From: Salinisphaera sp040361255
GTDB lineage: Bacteria; Pseudomonadota; Gammaproteobacteria; Nevskiales; Salinisphaeraceae
Assembly (NCBI RefSeq): GCF_040361255.1
Contig: NZ_APNG01000008.1
Coordinates: 62,001 to 126,000, forward strand
DNA length: 64,000 nt
Direction: 5' to 3'
The position numbers were made by a program, and so were the translations under genes. Positions 35,330 to 43,854 of this stretch are shown in pieces (the stretch's first letter is position 1; every line of letters begins with the position of its first letter). The notes below the pieces were generated by a model, which worked only from the letters and a program-made list of their open reading frames with translations, was not told the DNA's origin and did no database searches.

Positions 35330-36436
35330 CTAATTCCTGCAACCGCCTTGTTCGAGGCACGCGATGAAACGTTGCGCGGCTCGTTCGGGAAATGCCGGCT
35401 CAGCCGGCAACGCCTGGGTATCAAGCGACTCGACCACACCCACCAAGTCAGCGTCGTCGTGGAAAAGATGAACACCTTCGAGGTGTTCATGCGCGCGTGC
35501 AGCGCATGGATTGGCCAGTACCGGCAGGCCGGCGGCGAGGAAATCGGGAATTCGCGTAAGCGCACCGGTGCCGGTCTTCTGATAAACAATCGCGGCCGTG
35601 GCCGTCGTCATCAGGTTGAACATGTGGACGTCGCTTACCGCACCGTGGAAGACGATGCCGTCGCCGGTACAGTCGGCCGCCAGCCGTTCGGCGCCAAAGC
35701 CCATGACGTCGACGCTGGTCGCGCCGCCGGTCAGCCCCCCGCCGATCAGCACCTGCAACAGATGGCGCATGCCCTCGTACGTGGGCGGATACATCGCATT
35801 GCCCATGATCAGCACGCGCTTGTGGCGGCCCGGCTGCTGGCGGCGGGCCCGGACCTGGCGCAGCGCGTGCAGGCGGTGCTGCGGCGGATGGTAGGGCAGC
35901 ACGATTGATTCGACTCCGAACAATGCGAGAAGCCACTGGTCACGGCTTGAGATCACGACCCGGTGATCCGCTAGCGCAAGTTGGCCGCATTCGGCGGCGA
36001 ACCGGTCGTGTAAGCCGCCATCGGAATACAAAAGCGTTTCGGTCGGCACCAGCGACTCCAGGTTGTGCCCGACCGCGACGGTGGGAATCCCACGCTCGCG
36101 CGCCGCGGCCAGGCCGCCGTGGCGCTGCGTACGCTCCCATATGAAGGCATCGACGCGCGCCACCGAGTCCATGAGCTCACCGATGAGTTTGTATCCCATC
36201 GCGGTTTTCTTGTTGCGCGATCGATCGCCGCTGTCGCCCACATCGGCCCGAGCACTGAGTCGACGCATGATCTGCCAGCGTTCAAAACGACCCGATCGAG
36301 TCGTCGGAGTCAGCGCGCATTGAGAGAAATCGACCAGTGAATGAGACGCCTGCGCCACAATCTCGGCTATCTGAAGTGATCGCAGATAGCCGCCGGAACC
36401 GAGCGAAGTCTTCGACGAGTCACGAACGAAAAACAT
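35330..36436 (-). CDS. Divergent glycosyltransferase (GT4-like)
   Basis: 368-residue protein starting MFFVRDSSKTSLGSGGYLRSLQ, with a two-domain GT-B look: a GGYLRS loop at the N-terminus (as in GT4 N-domains), VLIMGNAMYPPTYEGMRHLLQ at the domain junction, and a C-terminal segment with TGTGALTRIPDFLAAGLPVLANP in place of the usual E-X7-E region. It lacks the close GT4 signature of its neighbour at 33942. About 180 bp separates them on the same strand. Donor and acceptor cannot be assigned; a role in surface glycan assembly is inferred. Confidence 0.68.
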   Translation of the reverse strand: MFFVRDSSKTSLGSGGYLRSLQIAEIVAQASHSLVDFSQCALTPTTRSGRFERWQIMRRLSARADVGDSGDRSRNKKTAMGYKLIGELMDSVARVDAFIWERTQRHGGLAAARERGIPTVAVGHNLESLVPTETLLYSDGGLHDRFAAECGQLALADHRVVISSRDQWLLALFGVESIVLPYHPPQHRLHALRQVRARRQQPGRHKRVLIMGNAMYPPTYEGMRHLLQVLIGGGLTGGATSVDVMGFGAERLAADCTGDGIVFHGAVSDVHMFNLMTTATAAIVYQKTGTGALTRIPDFLAAGLPVLANPCAARAHEHLEGVHLFHDDADLVGVVESLDTQALPAEPAFPERAAQRFIACLEQGGCRN

Positions 36437-36662
36437 GACCTAATTTCCTTGGCGAGAACCGCGCCGATAGCGTGTGTGCGCCTCGCTGCGCGATCCATCG
36501 ACATGCAACGGTGGGCAAGATATCGCACAACGCTGGATGCGAAGGCTTACAATTCGCTATCGAAAATACAAACCCACCGTGGCCTGCCTTCTGCGTGTGT
36601 CGCGGGCTCGAATAAAGCGGCCGGCCATCGGCGTGTGTGGCACGGCTAAGCTAGGTTCCTGT

Positions 36663-37352
36663 ATGAATGTCAGACCGAATGCCGACATCTTAGACGCGTA
36701 CCATAACAATCGCGATATCAGCCGCGACGAATGTCGCTTGCTGTATACGCTGGTCGATGATCCCTGGGACCTGGGCTCGGAGATCAATTACGCCGCCTAT
36801 GTCGATTTCCTTGTTTACTGCGATCCGTATATCGACTGGAATGCGATCGACTGGATCGTCGACTACGGCTCAGGCGTTGGCACGTTCACGAAGGCGGTTA
36901 AGGCTTGTTATCCGCATATTAAATCGATCGGCATCGATTTCGACACGGCACGCCATGCGGCGGAAAAACGTTTCGGTGCGCGCCTGTTTGATTATTATTA
37001 TGCGATGGATGTCGACACCAACGAATATGATCTGCTGCGCGAGCGGCTGCCCAAGCTGGACAGCGAGCGTTTGTGTACCTGTTTTTTCAACAGCGTCAAC
37101 TACCTGTTTCGTGACCAGAAGAAGAAGAGCCGAGAAAAGAAGCTGTTGAAATTGGTGAAACGCCTAGAAAAACTGTCGACCGGCCGCTCCTACAAATATC
37201 TCGTGGCCAACTCCAATTTCTTCTACCCGCCCATCGATAAAGTTATGCAAAAGCACGGCTGCGAACTGGTCCACCATTCCAACGACTACATGCTGGATAG
37301 TCGTGTCGATAGGTTCAAGGCGGTATTGCATACCCGTATCTGGCAAAAATAG
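36663..37352 (+). CDS. Class I SAM-dependent methyltransferase-like protein
   Basis: 229 residues from the ATG at 36663; an upstream in-frame start at 36474 would add an unlikely N-terminus. SAM motif I is visible as VDYGSGVGTFTKAV (about 66-79) followed by an acidic end of strand 2 (IGIDFDTARHA), so a Rossmann methyltransferase is predicted. The second half is lysine- and tyrosine-rich (RDQKKKSREKKLLKLVKRLEKL). Base composition is noticeably more AT-rich than neighbours (runs such as gattattattatgcg), suggesting horizontal acquisition. Substrate unknown; 40 bp before the deacetylase gene. Confidence 0.65.
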   Translation: MNVRPNADILDAYHNNRDISRDECRLLYTLVDDPWDLGSEINYAAYVDFLVYCDPYIDWNAIDWIVDYGSGVGTFTKAVKACYPHIKSIGIDFDTARHAAEKRFGARLFDYYYAMDVDTNEYDLLRERLPKLDSERLCTCFFNSVNYLFRDQKKKSREKKLLKLVKRLEKLSTGRSYKYLVANSNFFYPPIDKVMQKHGCELVHHSNDYMLDSRVDRFKAVLHTRIWQK

Positions 37353-37392
37353 ATTGCGGCTGGGTTCGGTTGACGCGTAAGGCGGCATTTCA

Positions 37393-38247
37393 ATGGCAAA
37401 AAACAGCGCTGCGAAACAGATGATCTATTATGGACACGCGATCGTCGACCCAGCGTCGATGCCGCCAATCAGCGCTGAGCGCGTGACCTCTGTGGCCCCG
37501 GCCAATCTTGATGCGTTCCTCGCACGTATGGGTCCGCAGTGCGCCCTGACTTTTGACGACGGCTACGCCGACAATCTATTCACGGCGCTGCCGATCCTCG
37601 AAAAACACGCAAAGCCCGCGACCGTTTTCGTCACGACCGGCTTCGTCGCGAAAACGCATCCGCCGGCGGAGCGCGTGGCCGCGCAGGCGGCGATAACAGG
37701 CGATGCCGCCGCGACAACTCTGGCGCGCCTGTGTATCGCCAATAGCTCACCCGAAGCGCTATTCGCAGCCCTATGTGCCAAGTTAAAGCACATGGATCTG
37801 GCGACCCGCGCAGGGCACCTGCGCGAACTCATGCGCGCCTGCGGGACGACCGCCCAAGAATTGACGGCAGCCTACCTCACGCTCGATCAGCTTCGGGAAC
37901 TGGCCGCGCACCCGTTGATTACCATCGGCGCACACACGGTCAGCCATCCGGACCTGCGCTATACGACCGATGCCGAACTGGATACGGAACTCGTCGACGG
38001 CCGGGCTCAACTCGAGGAATGGATCGACGCTCGCGTCACGGCACTGGCTTATCCGTATGGCGATACCGACCATCGGGTGCGTCGGGCGACGGCTGCGGCG
38101 GGGTATCGGCGCGCGTATCTCACCGAACAGCCCAACTGGCGCAGCAAGGTGCCGTTTTATCGCCGGTTGGATCTCCCACGCTGCGACTTGACCACGGCTA
38201 CGCGGCGGATGCACAAACATATGCGGCGCGAAGCGCGAGCGGCTTAA
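37393..38247 (+). CDS. Polysaccharide deacetylase (NodB homology)
   Basis: 284-residue carbohydrate esterase family 4 protein. Motif 1 TFDDGYADN has the catalytic/metal Asp pair at D55-D56; motif 2 HTVSH supplies metal ligands H181 and H185; later AYPYGDTD corresponds to motif 3. No signal peptide is seen, so it may act on a cytoplasmic or lipid-linked intermediate, removing N-acetyl or formyl groups. Follows the small methyltransferase gene and converges with the GT2 gene at 38275. Confidence 0.85.
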   Translation: MAKNSAAKQMIYYGHAIVDPASMPPISAERVTSVAPANLDAFLARMGPQCALTFDDGYADNLFTALPILEKHAKPATVFVTTGFVAKTHPPAERVAAQAAITGDAAATTLARLCIANSSPEALFAALCAKLKHMDLATRAGHLRELMRACGTTAQELTAAYLTLDQLRELAAHPLITIGAHTVSHPDLRYTTDAELDTELVDGRAQLEEWIDARVTALAYPYGDTDHRVRRATAAAGYRRAYLTEQPNWRSKVPFYRRLDLPRCDLTTATRRMHKHMRREARAA

Positions 38248-38274
38248 AAACGCCTGTGCGTGCGTCGACCGCAT

Positions 38275-39327
38275 CTATGCTTGTCGCCGTTGGGCGGCGT
38301 CGCTCAAGTCGTACAGCCAAGCCCGCGGCAGCCGGCGAGACAACGGCGAGGCAGCGAAATCGCGCCATACCGCTGCGCCGCCCTGCTTGGTCGCCTTGCG
38401 GCATGCAAACCACCAGAGCCGGGCGGTGAGACGGGACAACGCCGGTCGCGGATAGCGACGCTGTTTCGCGTTGGCGGCCACCAGGCGCTCAAGCCATTGC
38501 CCGGCCCAGCGCACATAGTCGCGGTCCATGTCGTGTCCGGTTTCCGCGCGAAACAACGCGCGTCCGGTATACAGCAGGCTGTGATAGCGCAGGTCTTGAT
38601 CGTTGAATGCGATGCCAAGCGACTCGAGTTGTCGTGCCTGCACCCGCTGGCGGTAATACAGGCTGGCCTTGGCCTGTGCTGTGGATGCCTGGGCAGCGTG
38701 CTCACGGTAGCAGGTCAGCGGCGCCGGCATGATGGCGAAACGATGGTGGCCGAGCATCCGCGCCCAGACGTCGTAGTCCTCCGCAATCGGAAACGCAGGA
38801 TCGTAGGGATACGCGGCCAGCACCGCCCGGCGTGCCATCACGGTCGGGTTGTGAATCACGCAGCGAAACAGCAGCCAGGCCTCGATCGCGTCGGGTGAAA
38901 GATAGCGCCGCCGCTTCTTCGGCGCCAGCGTCCGGCCGTGGGCATCGATCCGATGCCACCAGCTGCCGACCGCATCAATTTGGCGGTGTGTATCCAGATA
39001 TGCGACCTGTTTGGCCAAACGATCGGGCATAAAGCGATCGTCTGCATCGAGCAGTGCGATGTACTCGCCACGCGCTTGTGCCACGCCTTCGCTGCGGGTA
39101 CGCGGCCGCTGCATGTTTTCAAGGTGGTGGATTACTCGCACGCGCGGATCGCGCCGGTAAGCGTCCATGATCGCGGGCGTGTCGTCGGTCGAGGCATCAT
39201 CAATCAGCAGCAGTTCGAAATCCGTGAAGGACTGCGCGAGCACGCTGTCAGCGGCCTGTGCGATATAGGATTGCGCGTTGTACGCCGGGATGAAAACAGT
39301 GACCCGTGGCGACCGGCCGGCGCTCAT
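38275..39327 (-). CDS. Glycosyltransferase family 2 protein
   Basis: 350-residue GT-A enzyme. The N-terminus has VTVFIPAYNAQSYIAQAADSVLAQ, then LLLIDDASTDDT (nucleotide-sugar Asp) and YIALLDADDRFMPDRL (D-X-D metal site). The C-terminal 100 residues are helical and basic. Start overlaps the stop of the upstream GT4 gene by ATGA, so the pair is co-translated. Closely resembles the GT2 at 60922-61950 in domain order and motifs (LDADD versus LDSDD). Sugar and acceptor unknown. Confidence 0.87.
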   Translation of the reverse strand: MSAGRSPRVTVFIPAYNAQSYIAQAADSVLAQSFTDFELLLIDDASTDDTPAIMDAYRRDPRVRVIHHLENMQRPRTRSEGVAQARGEYIALLDADDRFMPDRLAKQVAYLDTHRQIDAVGSWWHRIDAHGRTLAPKKRRRYLSPDAIEAWLLFRCVIHNPTVMARRAVLAAYPYDPAFPIAEDYDVWARMLGHHRFAIMPAPLTCYREHAAQASTAQAKASLYYRQRVQARQLESLGIAFNDQDLRYHSLLYTGRALFRAETGHDMDRDYVRWAGQWLERLVAANAKQRRYPRPALSRLTARLWWFACRKATKQGGAAVWRDFAASPLSRRLPRAWLYDLSDAAQRRQA

Positions 39328-40607
39328 GCCGAGGTTTCCGGTGGCCGGTCGACAGATGCAGCCGTGGCCGTTAGCTGTGCGATGAGTTGTTGATAGGCAG
39401 CCACGCCGCGCTCGACGGAGAAATCGTCGGCGCGCGCACGCAAGGCGACCGGGTCCGGCGGCGTATCCAGCGTCGCCGCCATGGCCTTAGCCAATGCCCC
39501 GGGATCATGCATTGCCACCAGCGGCCCATAGCGACCGTCTTCCAGAATCTCGCGCGGTCCGCTTGGCGAATCGGTCGATACGACCGGACAGCCACAGGCC
39601 ATGGCTTCGATCAGCACGAGCCCCAGACCTTCGAACAACGAACACAATACGAAAATCGCGCTGCGGCGCATATAGGCATAGGGATTGTCGGCCCAGCCCG
39701 GCAGCGCGATGTCGGCGCCCAGGCCAAGGGCGTCGATCCGGGCTTCAAGTGCGGCGCGTTCCGGGCCTTCGCCCAGAATCATCAGCCGCGCCTGCTGGCG
39801 CGCGCGCAGCAGCGCGAAGGCTTCAATCAGGTCGGCGAAGTTCTTTTCGCGCACCAGACGCCCGACCGCGAGGATCACCGGCGGTTCGCCAGCGGCGAAC
39901 CACTCGTGATTGACAGGCGTCTCGGACGACGCGATCAGCCGCGGCGAGACGATCGGGTTGTAGAGCGTGGTGATCCGCGTGCGGTCGATATGCGCAGTGC
40001 GTGCCAGGTCGTCGGCGACGCCGTTCGATACGCCGGCGATGGCGTCGGCGCGTGGATATAGTCGCTGTGCCAGGTCGCGCCGATACTGCCAGCGGCGGTG
40101 CATGTCGGGCCGGTCGCGAAATATCTCCAGCCAGCGCGATAGCGTGCTGTGTTCCACAACAATTACGCGCGTATCGGTAGCTGCGATCTCGCGCGCCCAG
40201 ATCGCCAGCAGCGGCATGCGCCCGTGGGCCGCAATCAGCACCGCGGGGCGCGCCGCGCGCAGATAATCGACCAGCGATGCCAGCCGCCGTATCGGTAGAT
40301 ATTGGCGGCCGGGCCAGAGCATGCGCAGCAACTGGCCGATGCCTTCGCGCGGGCAGGCGCCGATCAGTCGTGTATAAGCGCGCCACTTGCTCGAGCGCGT
40401 CAGCTCGATCACGTCCACCCCGGCCGGCACCCGATCCAGATAGCCGCCCTGCCTGCGCTCGAGCACCAGATCGGCGTCATAGCCACGCATGGACATCGCC
40501 TCTAGCAGCGTCAGCGTGACCTGCTCCATGCCGCCGCTGGCCATTGCCGGCAGTACAAAGGCCACTCGGACAGAAGGCGTTAGGGTGTTATCGGTAGTTT
40601 CATTCAT
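39324..40607 (-). CDS. Glycosyltransferase family 4 protein
   Basis: 427 residues from the ATG at 40607. VAFVLPAMASGGMEQVTLTLLEAM is the N-domain Gly-rich loop; the C-domain has VGRLVREKNFADLIEAFALL, GEGPERAALEARI and EGLGLVLIEAMACGCPVVSTDSPSGPREIL. It is a paralogue of the proteins at 33942 and 59672. It lies 108 bp downstream of the Tam41-like gene on the same strand and is translationally coupled to the following GT2, so the two may be the distal end of the ceramide-related operon and may glycosylate its lipid product. That last point is an inference. Confidence 0.87.
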   Translation of the reverse strand: MNETTDNTLTPSVRVAFVLPAMASGGMEQVTLTLLEAMSMRGYDADLVLERRQGGYLDRVPAGVDVIELTRSSKWRAYTRLIGACPREGIGQLLRMLWPGRQYLPIRRLASLVDYLRAARPAVLIAAHGRMPLLAIWAREIAATDTRVIVVEHSTLSRWLEIFRDRPDMHRRWQYRRDLAQRLYPRADAIAGVSNGVADDLARTAHIDRTRITTLYNPIVSPRLIASSETPVNHEWFAAGEPPVILAVGRLVREKNFADLIEAFALLRARQQARLMILGEGPERAALEARIDALGLGADIALPGWADNPYAYMRRSAIFVLCSLFEGLGLVLIEAMACGCPVVSTDSPSGPREILEDGRYGPLVAMHDPGALAKAMAATLDTPPDPVALRARADDFSVERGVAAYQQLIAQLTATAASVDRPPETSA

Positions 40608-40715
40608 CGGGATACTGTGTTGATCTCGATCGTGTCCGCCGTTTGGCGGACCGCCGCGTCGCAAGCCGAACTCTGTCTGTTCGGTCGATCCCGGGTTAAC
40701 GATGATGCCACTGTG

Positions 40716-41648
40716 TCAGCGCAGGATGCGCTGTTTGTAAACCCGCCACAGTGCCAGCCAGCCGAATATGAGGGGATGGCGGCGTAGACGATCGGTTACG
40801 TCGATCGCTACGCCGGTGTGTCTCTCGATCTTGAACGCGGCATAGTCGACCGCGTCGGTAAAAGTGAAGCAGGCTTTGGCGAGACGCAGCACTGATAGTA
40901 GTTTGCCCGCGATTCGCCGCAGCGGCCAGCTGATCGCCGCGACTCTGCGCCGCCAAGCCGGCACCGAACACACCACGGTGCCGTCGTTGTCGATGGTTGC
41001 GGCAAAAGGTAGCAGAGCGGCGGCGCGGCCCAGCCGGCGCGCGTATTCGTCTGCGTTGGCGCCAACGAAATCAGCGCTGCGCGCCGCGCGTTCGACGCGT
41101 AGTTCGCCGGCATAGCTCAACGCGAGCGCGGCCGCGAACGTGTGCGCTGCCGAGCCTGTTTCGCCGATGGCCGGCAGGGCTTTACGCAACAGCGTGACGA
41201 CAGCCTCGCCGCAGGCGGCTCGAACTCTTTGGCCGTCGTTTGCGCTGCGCGCATACACCAACGCAACCGGCTGTGCGAACCGGCCCCAGATGGACGACTG
41301 AAATCCGCGCGCTGCGCCCGCCTCGAGTTGGGTCACGCCGAGCACGGCATATTTACAGCGCAGCATGCCGGCGGACGCCGCGCGTTCGAGGTAGTAGACG
41401 TTGGGTGGAATAACCCGATTGAAAAACGCGCCGACGTGGCTTTGGCCGGGTGGCCCGCAGCGGTCCAGCACGACATAGAAATCGATCAGGCCGGCATAGG
41501 GGTCGCCGTCGCGTAGACAGGCCCCGTAGTAGACGACGGCGAGCAGGGACGCGCCAAAGCGATCGCGAATGGCCTGGATTAGTGGCTCGAGTTGCGTCGT
41601 CTGGGCGCTGGTGCAGGGCCCGGCGATGGCCGACAGTCTCTCGCGCAT
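40716..41648 (-). CDS. Tam41/Mmp37-like nucleotidyltransferase (putative CDP-lipid synthase)
   Basis: 310-residue protein of a family rarely named in bacteria. Features resembling mitochondrial CDP-diacylglycerol synthase Tam41 occur in order: a nucleotidyltransferase entry VVYYGACLRDGDP (38-50), the LIDFYVVLD acidic pair (D56, D62), NVYYLER (83-89), LRCKYAVLGV (96-105), WGRFAQPVALVY (121-132) and LSYAGELRVE (177-186). The Tam41 family makes CDP-DAG from phosphatidic acid and CTP. It starts 5 bp after the lipid kinase gene, which would supply a phosphorylated lipid. Its lipid substrate (phosphatidate or ceramide-1-phosphate) is unknown. Similarity was judged by eye. Confidence 0.6.
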   Translation of the reverse strand: MRERLSAIAGPCTSAQTTQLEPLIQAIRDRFGASLLAVVYYGACLRDGDPYAGLIDFYVVLDRCGPPGQSHVGAFFNRVIPPNVYYLERAASAGMLRCKYAVLGVTQLEAGAARGFQSSIWGRFAQPVALVYARSANDGQRVRAACGEAVVTLLRKALPAIGETGSAAHTFAAALALSYAGELRVERAARSADFVGANADEYARRLGRAAALLPFAATIDNDGTVVCSVPAWRRRVAAISWPLRRIAGKLLSVLRLAKACFTFTDAVDYAAFKIERHTGVAIDVTDRLRRHPLIFGWLALWRVYKQRILR

Positions 41649-41653
41649 AGTGT

Positions 41654-42790
41654 CTAAAGATTGACGAACCCGGCCTTGCCGGCCGAACTCAGCACCACGG
41701 GTCCGTCGGCGACGCGCGCGGTGAAGAACTCGCCGTCGACGATATAGCCGCCGTCGAAGCGCAGCTCCAGATGCCGCGTATTGTGGCTGCGATAGCCGTG
41801 GTTGGGTGTCATCCAGCGGCGTCGCCGACCGCGGCAGACCGACGGTATACGGCGCAAAAATCCCTGCGCGCCCTCGGTGATTGCGGTCCAGGCCAGCGGC
41901 GCGTCTTCCTCGCCCCAGAAAGGACGCAGGCCCAGAACCAGCGTCTTCAGCGTGCTGGCGAGCAGCAGGATGCTGGCTTCGTCGAACGGTTCGCTCATGT
42001 CGTCGCAGAGCGCGACGTCAACCGGGGATAACAAGCGCCGGTCGCCGATCGCGACGGCCTTGACGAAGCGGCCGAATGCGACACCGGGGCCGACGTCGCC
42101 GCGCAGGCCGTAGTGGTGCAGGTGGCGCTGGGTATGCTCGACCGCGTTGTAGATTGCCCCGGCGCCGAAGAACATGCCGCAGAAAGCCGGGGCAGCGCCG
42201 CCGGGATCGATTCTAAGAACGTCGCGCTCGACGACGCGCCGGTCGATGTCCGTGGGCCTATGCGCCCAGGCTTGTAAGCGTTGCCAACCGTCGCGTTTGA
42301 CCGATACGTTGCCGACATCGTTGGCGGTCATATTGGTGCTGCCGGTGGGGACCAGCGCGAGCAGCGGTCGGCGCGCGAAAATCCCGCCCAGCATCACGTG
42401 GGAGAGCACGCTCTGAACCGTGCCGTCGCCGCCGGCCACCGCCAGCAGCTGGACGTCCTGTTCGGCCAGCACGACCAGGCCGGCACGAATTTCTTCGTCG
42501 CTCTTAGCCGCTACCGCGGGTACGTCGGCGCCGAGGTCCGGCTGCGCCCAGCGCTTGTTATGACGGCCGCTGTGCGCGTTGTAAAGAATACCCAGCTTGA
42601 GCGGTCGCTGGTCTGCCGATACGGCGGGGGTCGGTCGTACACCCGTCACGGGTACATTCCGTTGCGATCCCACGCAATCGTGTACTGCCTGCGGCCGTTG
42701 CAGCGACGCTGTCTGATCATGGTCTGCCGTGGCGGGTCGAAACGATGGCCCGATGGTAGCGCATGCGAGTTTTCGCGGGGGTTGATGCAT
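41654..42790 (-). CDS. Diacylglycerol/ceramide kinase-family lipid kinase
   Basis: 378-residue DAGK-catalytic-domain protein. LKLGILYNAHSG starts the domain near residue 65, and the ATP-binding GGDGT motif is at 120-124, followed by LALVPTGSTNMTANDVG, a variant of the usual GTxND loop. The C-domain has the LSPVDVALCDD and FDGGYIVDGEFF stretches common to YegS/ceramide-kinase-like proteins. It phosphorylates a membrane diacylglycerol, ceramide or sphingoid base; location in a ceramide locus suggests a ceramide kinase like CpgB of Caulobacter. The ATG at 42790 overlaps the lptG stop (TAATG); the first 60 residues are poorly conserved, so a later start is possible. Confidence 0.83.
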   Translation of the reverse strand: MHQPPRKLACATIGPSFRPATADHDQTASLQRPQAVHDCVGSQRNVPVTGVRPTPAVSADQRPLKLGILYNAHSGRHNKRWAQPDLGADVPAVAAKSDEEIRAGLVVLAEQDVQLLAVAGGDGTVQSVLSHVMLGGIFARRPLLALVPTGSTNMTANDVGNVSVKRDGWQRLQAWAHRPTDIDRRVVERDVLRIDPGGAAPAFCGMFFGAGAIYNAVEHTQRHLHHYGLRGDVGPGVAFGRFVKAVAIGDRRLLSPVDVALCDDMSEPFDEASILLLASTLKTLVLGLRPFWGEEDAPLAWTAITEGAQGFLRRIPSVCRGRRRRWMTPNHGYRSHNTRHLELRFDGGYIVDGEFFTARVADGPVVLSSAGKAGFVNL

Positions 42791-43854
42791 TACCCTACGC
42801 GCCGAAGCCAGAGCAACGCGATCCCGCAAAGCGCCAGTCCGGGCGTGAGCATGCACAGCGGTGCCGGCAGTCCGAACACGAAGGCAAGATTTCCGATCGC
42901 CTGAAGCAGGGCAAATGCGCCCAAGCCGATGCCGGTGGCCAGCGCCACGCGCAGGCCCAGGTTGGCGCCGCGCGGATTGAACAACACGAGCGGCATGGCC
43001 AGCAGCAGCATGGCGAAGGTCGTCAGTGGCAGCGCCAGTTTCTGCCAGAGCGCGACGCGGTAGCGCTGGGCATCCTGATTGTGGGCGTCGAGATACGCGA
43101 CATAGCGGTACAGCGACAGCGGCGCCAGGCTGGCCGGCGCACGATCGAGCAGGGCCAGCTGGCGATCATAGAGCGACGGCGTCCAATCCAGTTCGGCGCG
43201 TCGCGCGCCGGCGTTGTTCAGATCGGCGGGATGCTTGACGGTCACGCCGCCCAGCTTCCAGACCCCCGACGGCTGGATATCGGCTTTTTCGGCGCGCACA
43301 TAGCGGGTCAGCGTTTGTTCGGGACCAAATTCGAGAATCTCGATGTCCACCGGCTGATGGCCGTTTTCCAGACGTGCGATATGCACCACGCCGTCGCGCG
43401 TGCGCAGCCAGTAGCTGGCATCGCCGGCCACGCTGTCGCCGGCGACAGCAGCGGTGCGCATGCGCTGGGCGTGCTGCATCAGCGGCGGAGCGACGAACGA
43501 CTGCACTGCCAGCACGAGTATCAGCAGCGCGACGCCGGCTTTGAGTACGCAGCCCGCAATACGGACCGGCGACAGGCCGACGCCGCGCAGGATGACCAGC
43601 TCATGGCGACTGGCCATGAGGCCGAGCGCGATCACCACGGTTAACAGCGCTGCAAACGGCGTCAGTTCGGCCAGATGTTGTGGTAGCTGTTCGACCGTGA
43701 ACCCGAGGGCTTTGGCAATGGTATAGCGGCCTTTGCCCACGTCATCGAGTTGTCCCGCGAGTTCGAAAAAGCCGAACAGCCCCAGCAGCACCAGGTTGAC
43801 CACAACCCAGGCGCGCAGCAGCTCGGCATATATATAGCGCTCGTAGATGCGCAT
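42790..43854 (-). CDS. lptG: LptG-like permease of an LPS/lipid ABC exporter
   Basis: 354-residue YjgP/YjgQ-family protein with three N-terminal membrane helices, a periplasmic beta-jellyroll (about 130-260) and three C-terminal helices. MRIYERYIYAELLRAWVVVN and ASRHELVILRGVGLSPVRI (coupling region) are LptG-like. LptF and LptG with LptB extract LPS from the inner membrane. Starting at 43854 it overlaps the lptF-like stop by ATGA and the next lipid kinase gene by 1 bp. Its setting between nucleotidyltransferase, kinase and Tam41-like genes raises the possibility of a sphingolipid-specific paralogue. Confidence 0.85.
   Translation of the reverse strand: MRIYERYIYAELLRAWVVVNLVLLGLFGFFELAGQLDDVGKGRYTIAKALGFTVEQLPQHLAELTPFAALLTVVIALGLMASRHELVILRGVGLSPVRIAGCVLKAGVALLILVLAVQSFVAPPLMQHAQRMRTAAVAGDSVAGDASYWLRTRDGVVHIARLENGHQPVDIEILEFGPEQTLTRYVRAEKADIQPSGVWKLGGVTVKHPADLNNAGARRAELDWTPSLYDRQLALLDRAPASLAPLSLYRYVAYLDAHNQDAQRYRVALWQKLALPLTTFAMLLLAMPLVLFNPRGANLGLRVALATGIGLGAFALLQAIGNLAFVFGLPAPLCMLTPGLALCGIALLWLRRVG

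Noticed and set aside
36474..36662. 63-codon upstream extension of the small methyltransferase
   Set aside because: Cys/Arg-rich sequence without similarity; the ATG at 36663 gives a sensible N-terminus.
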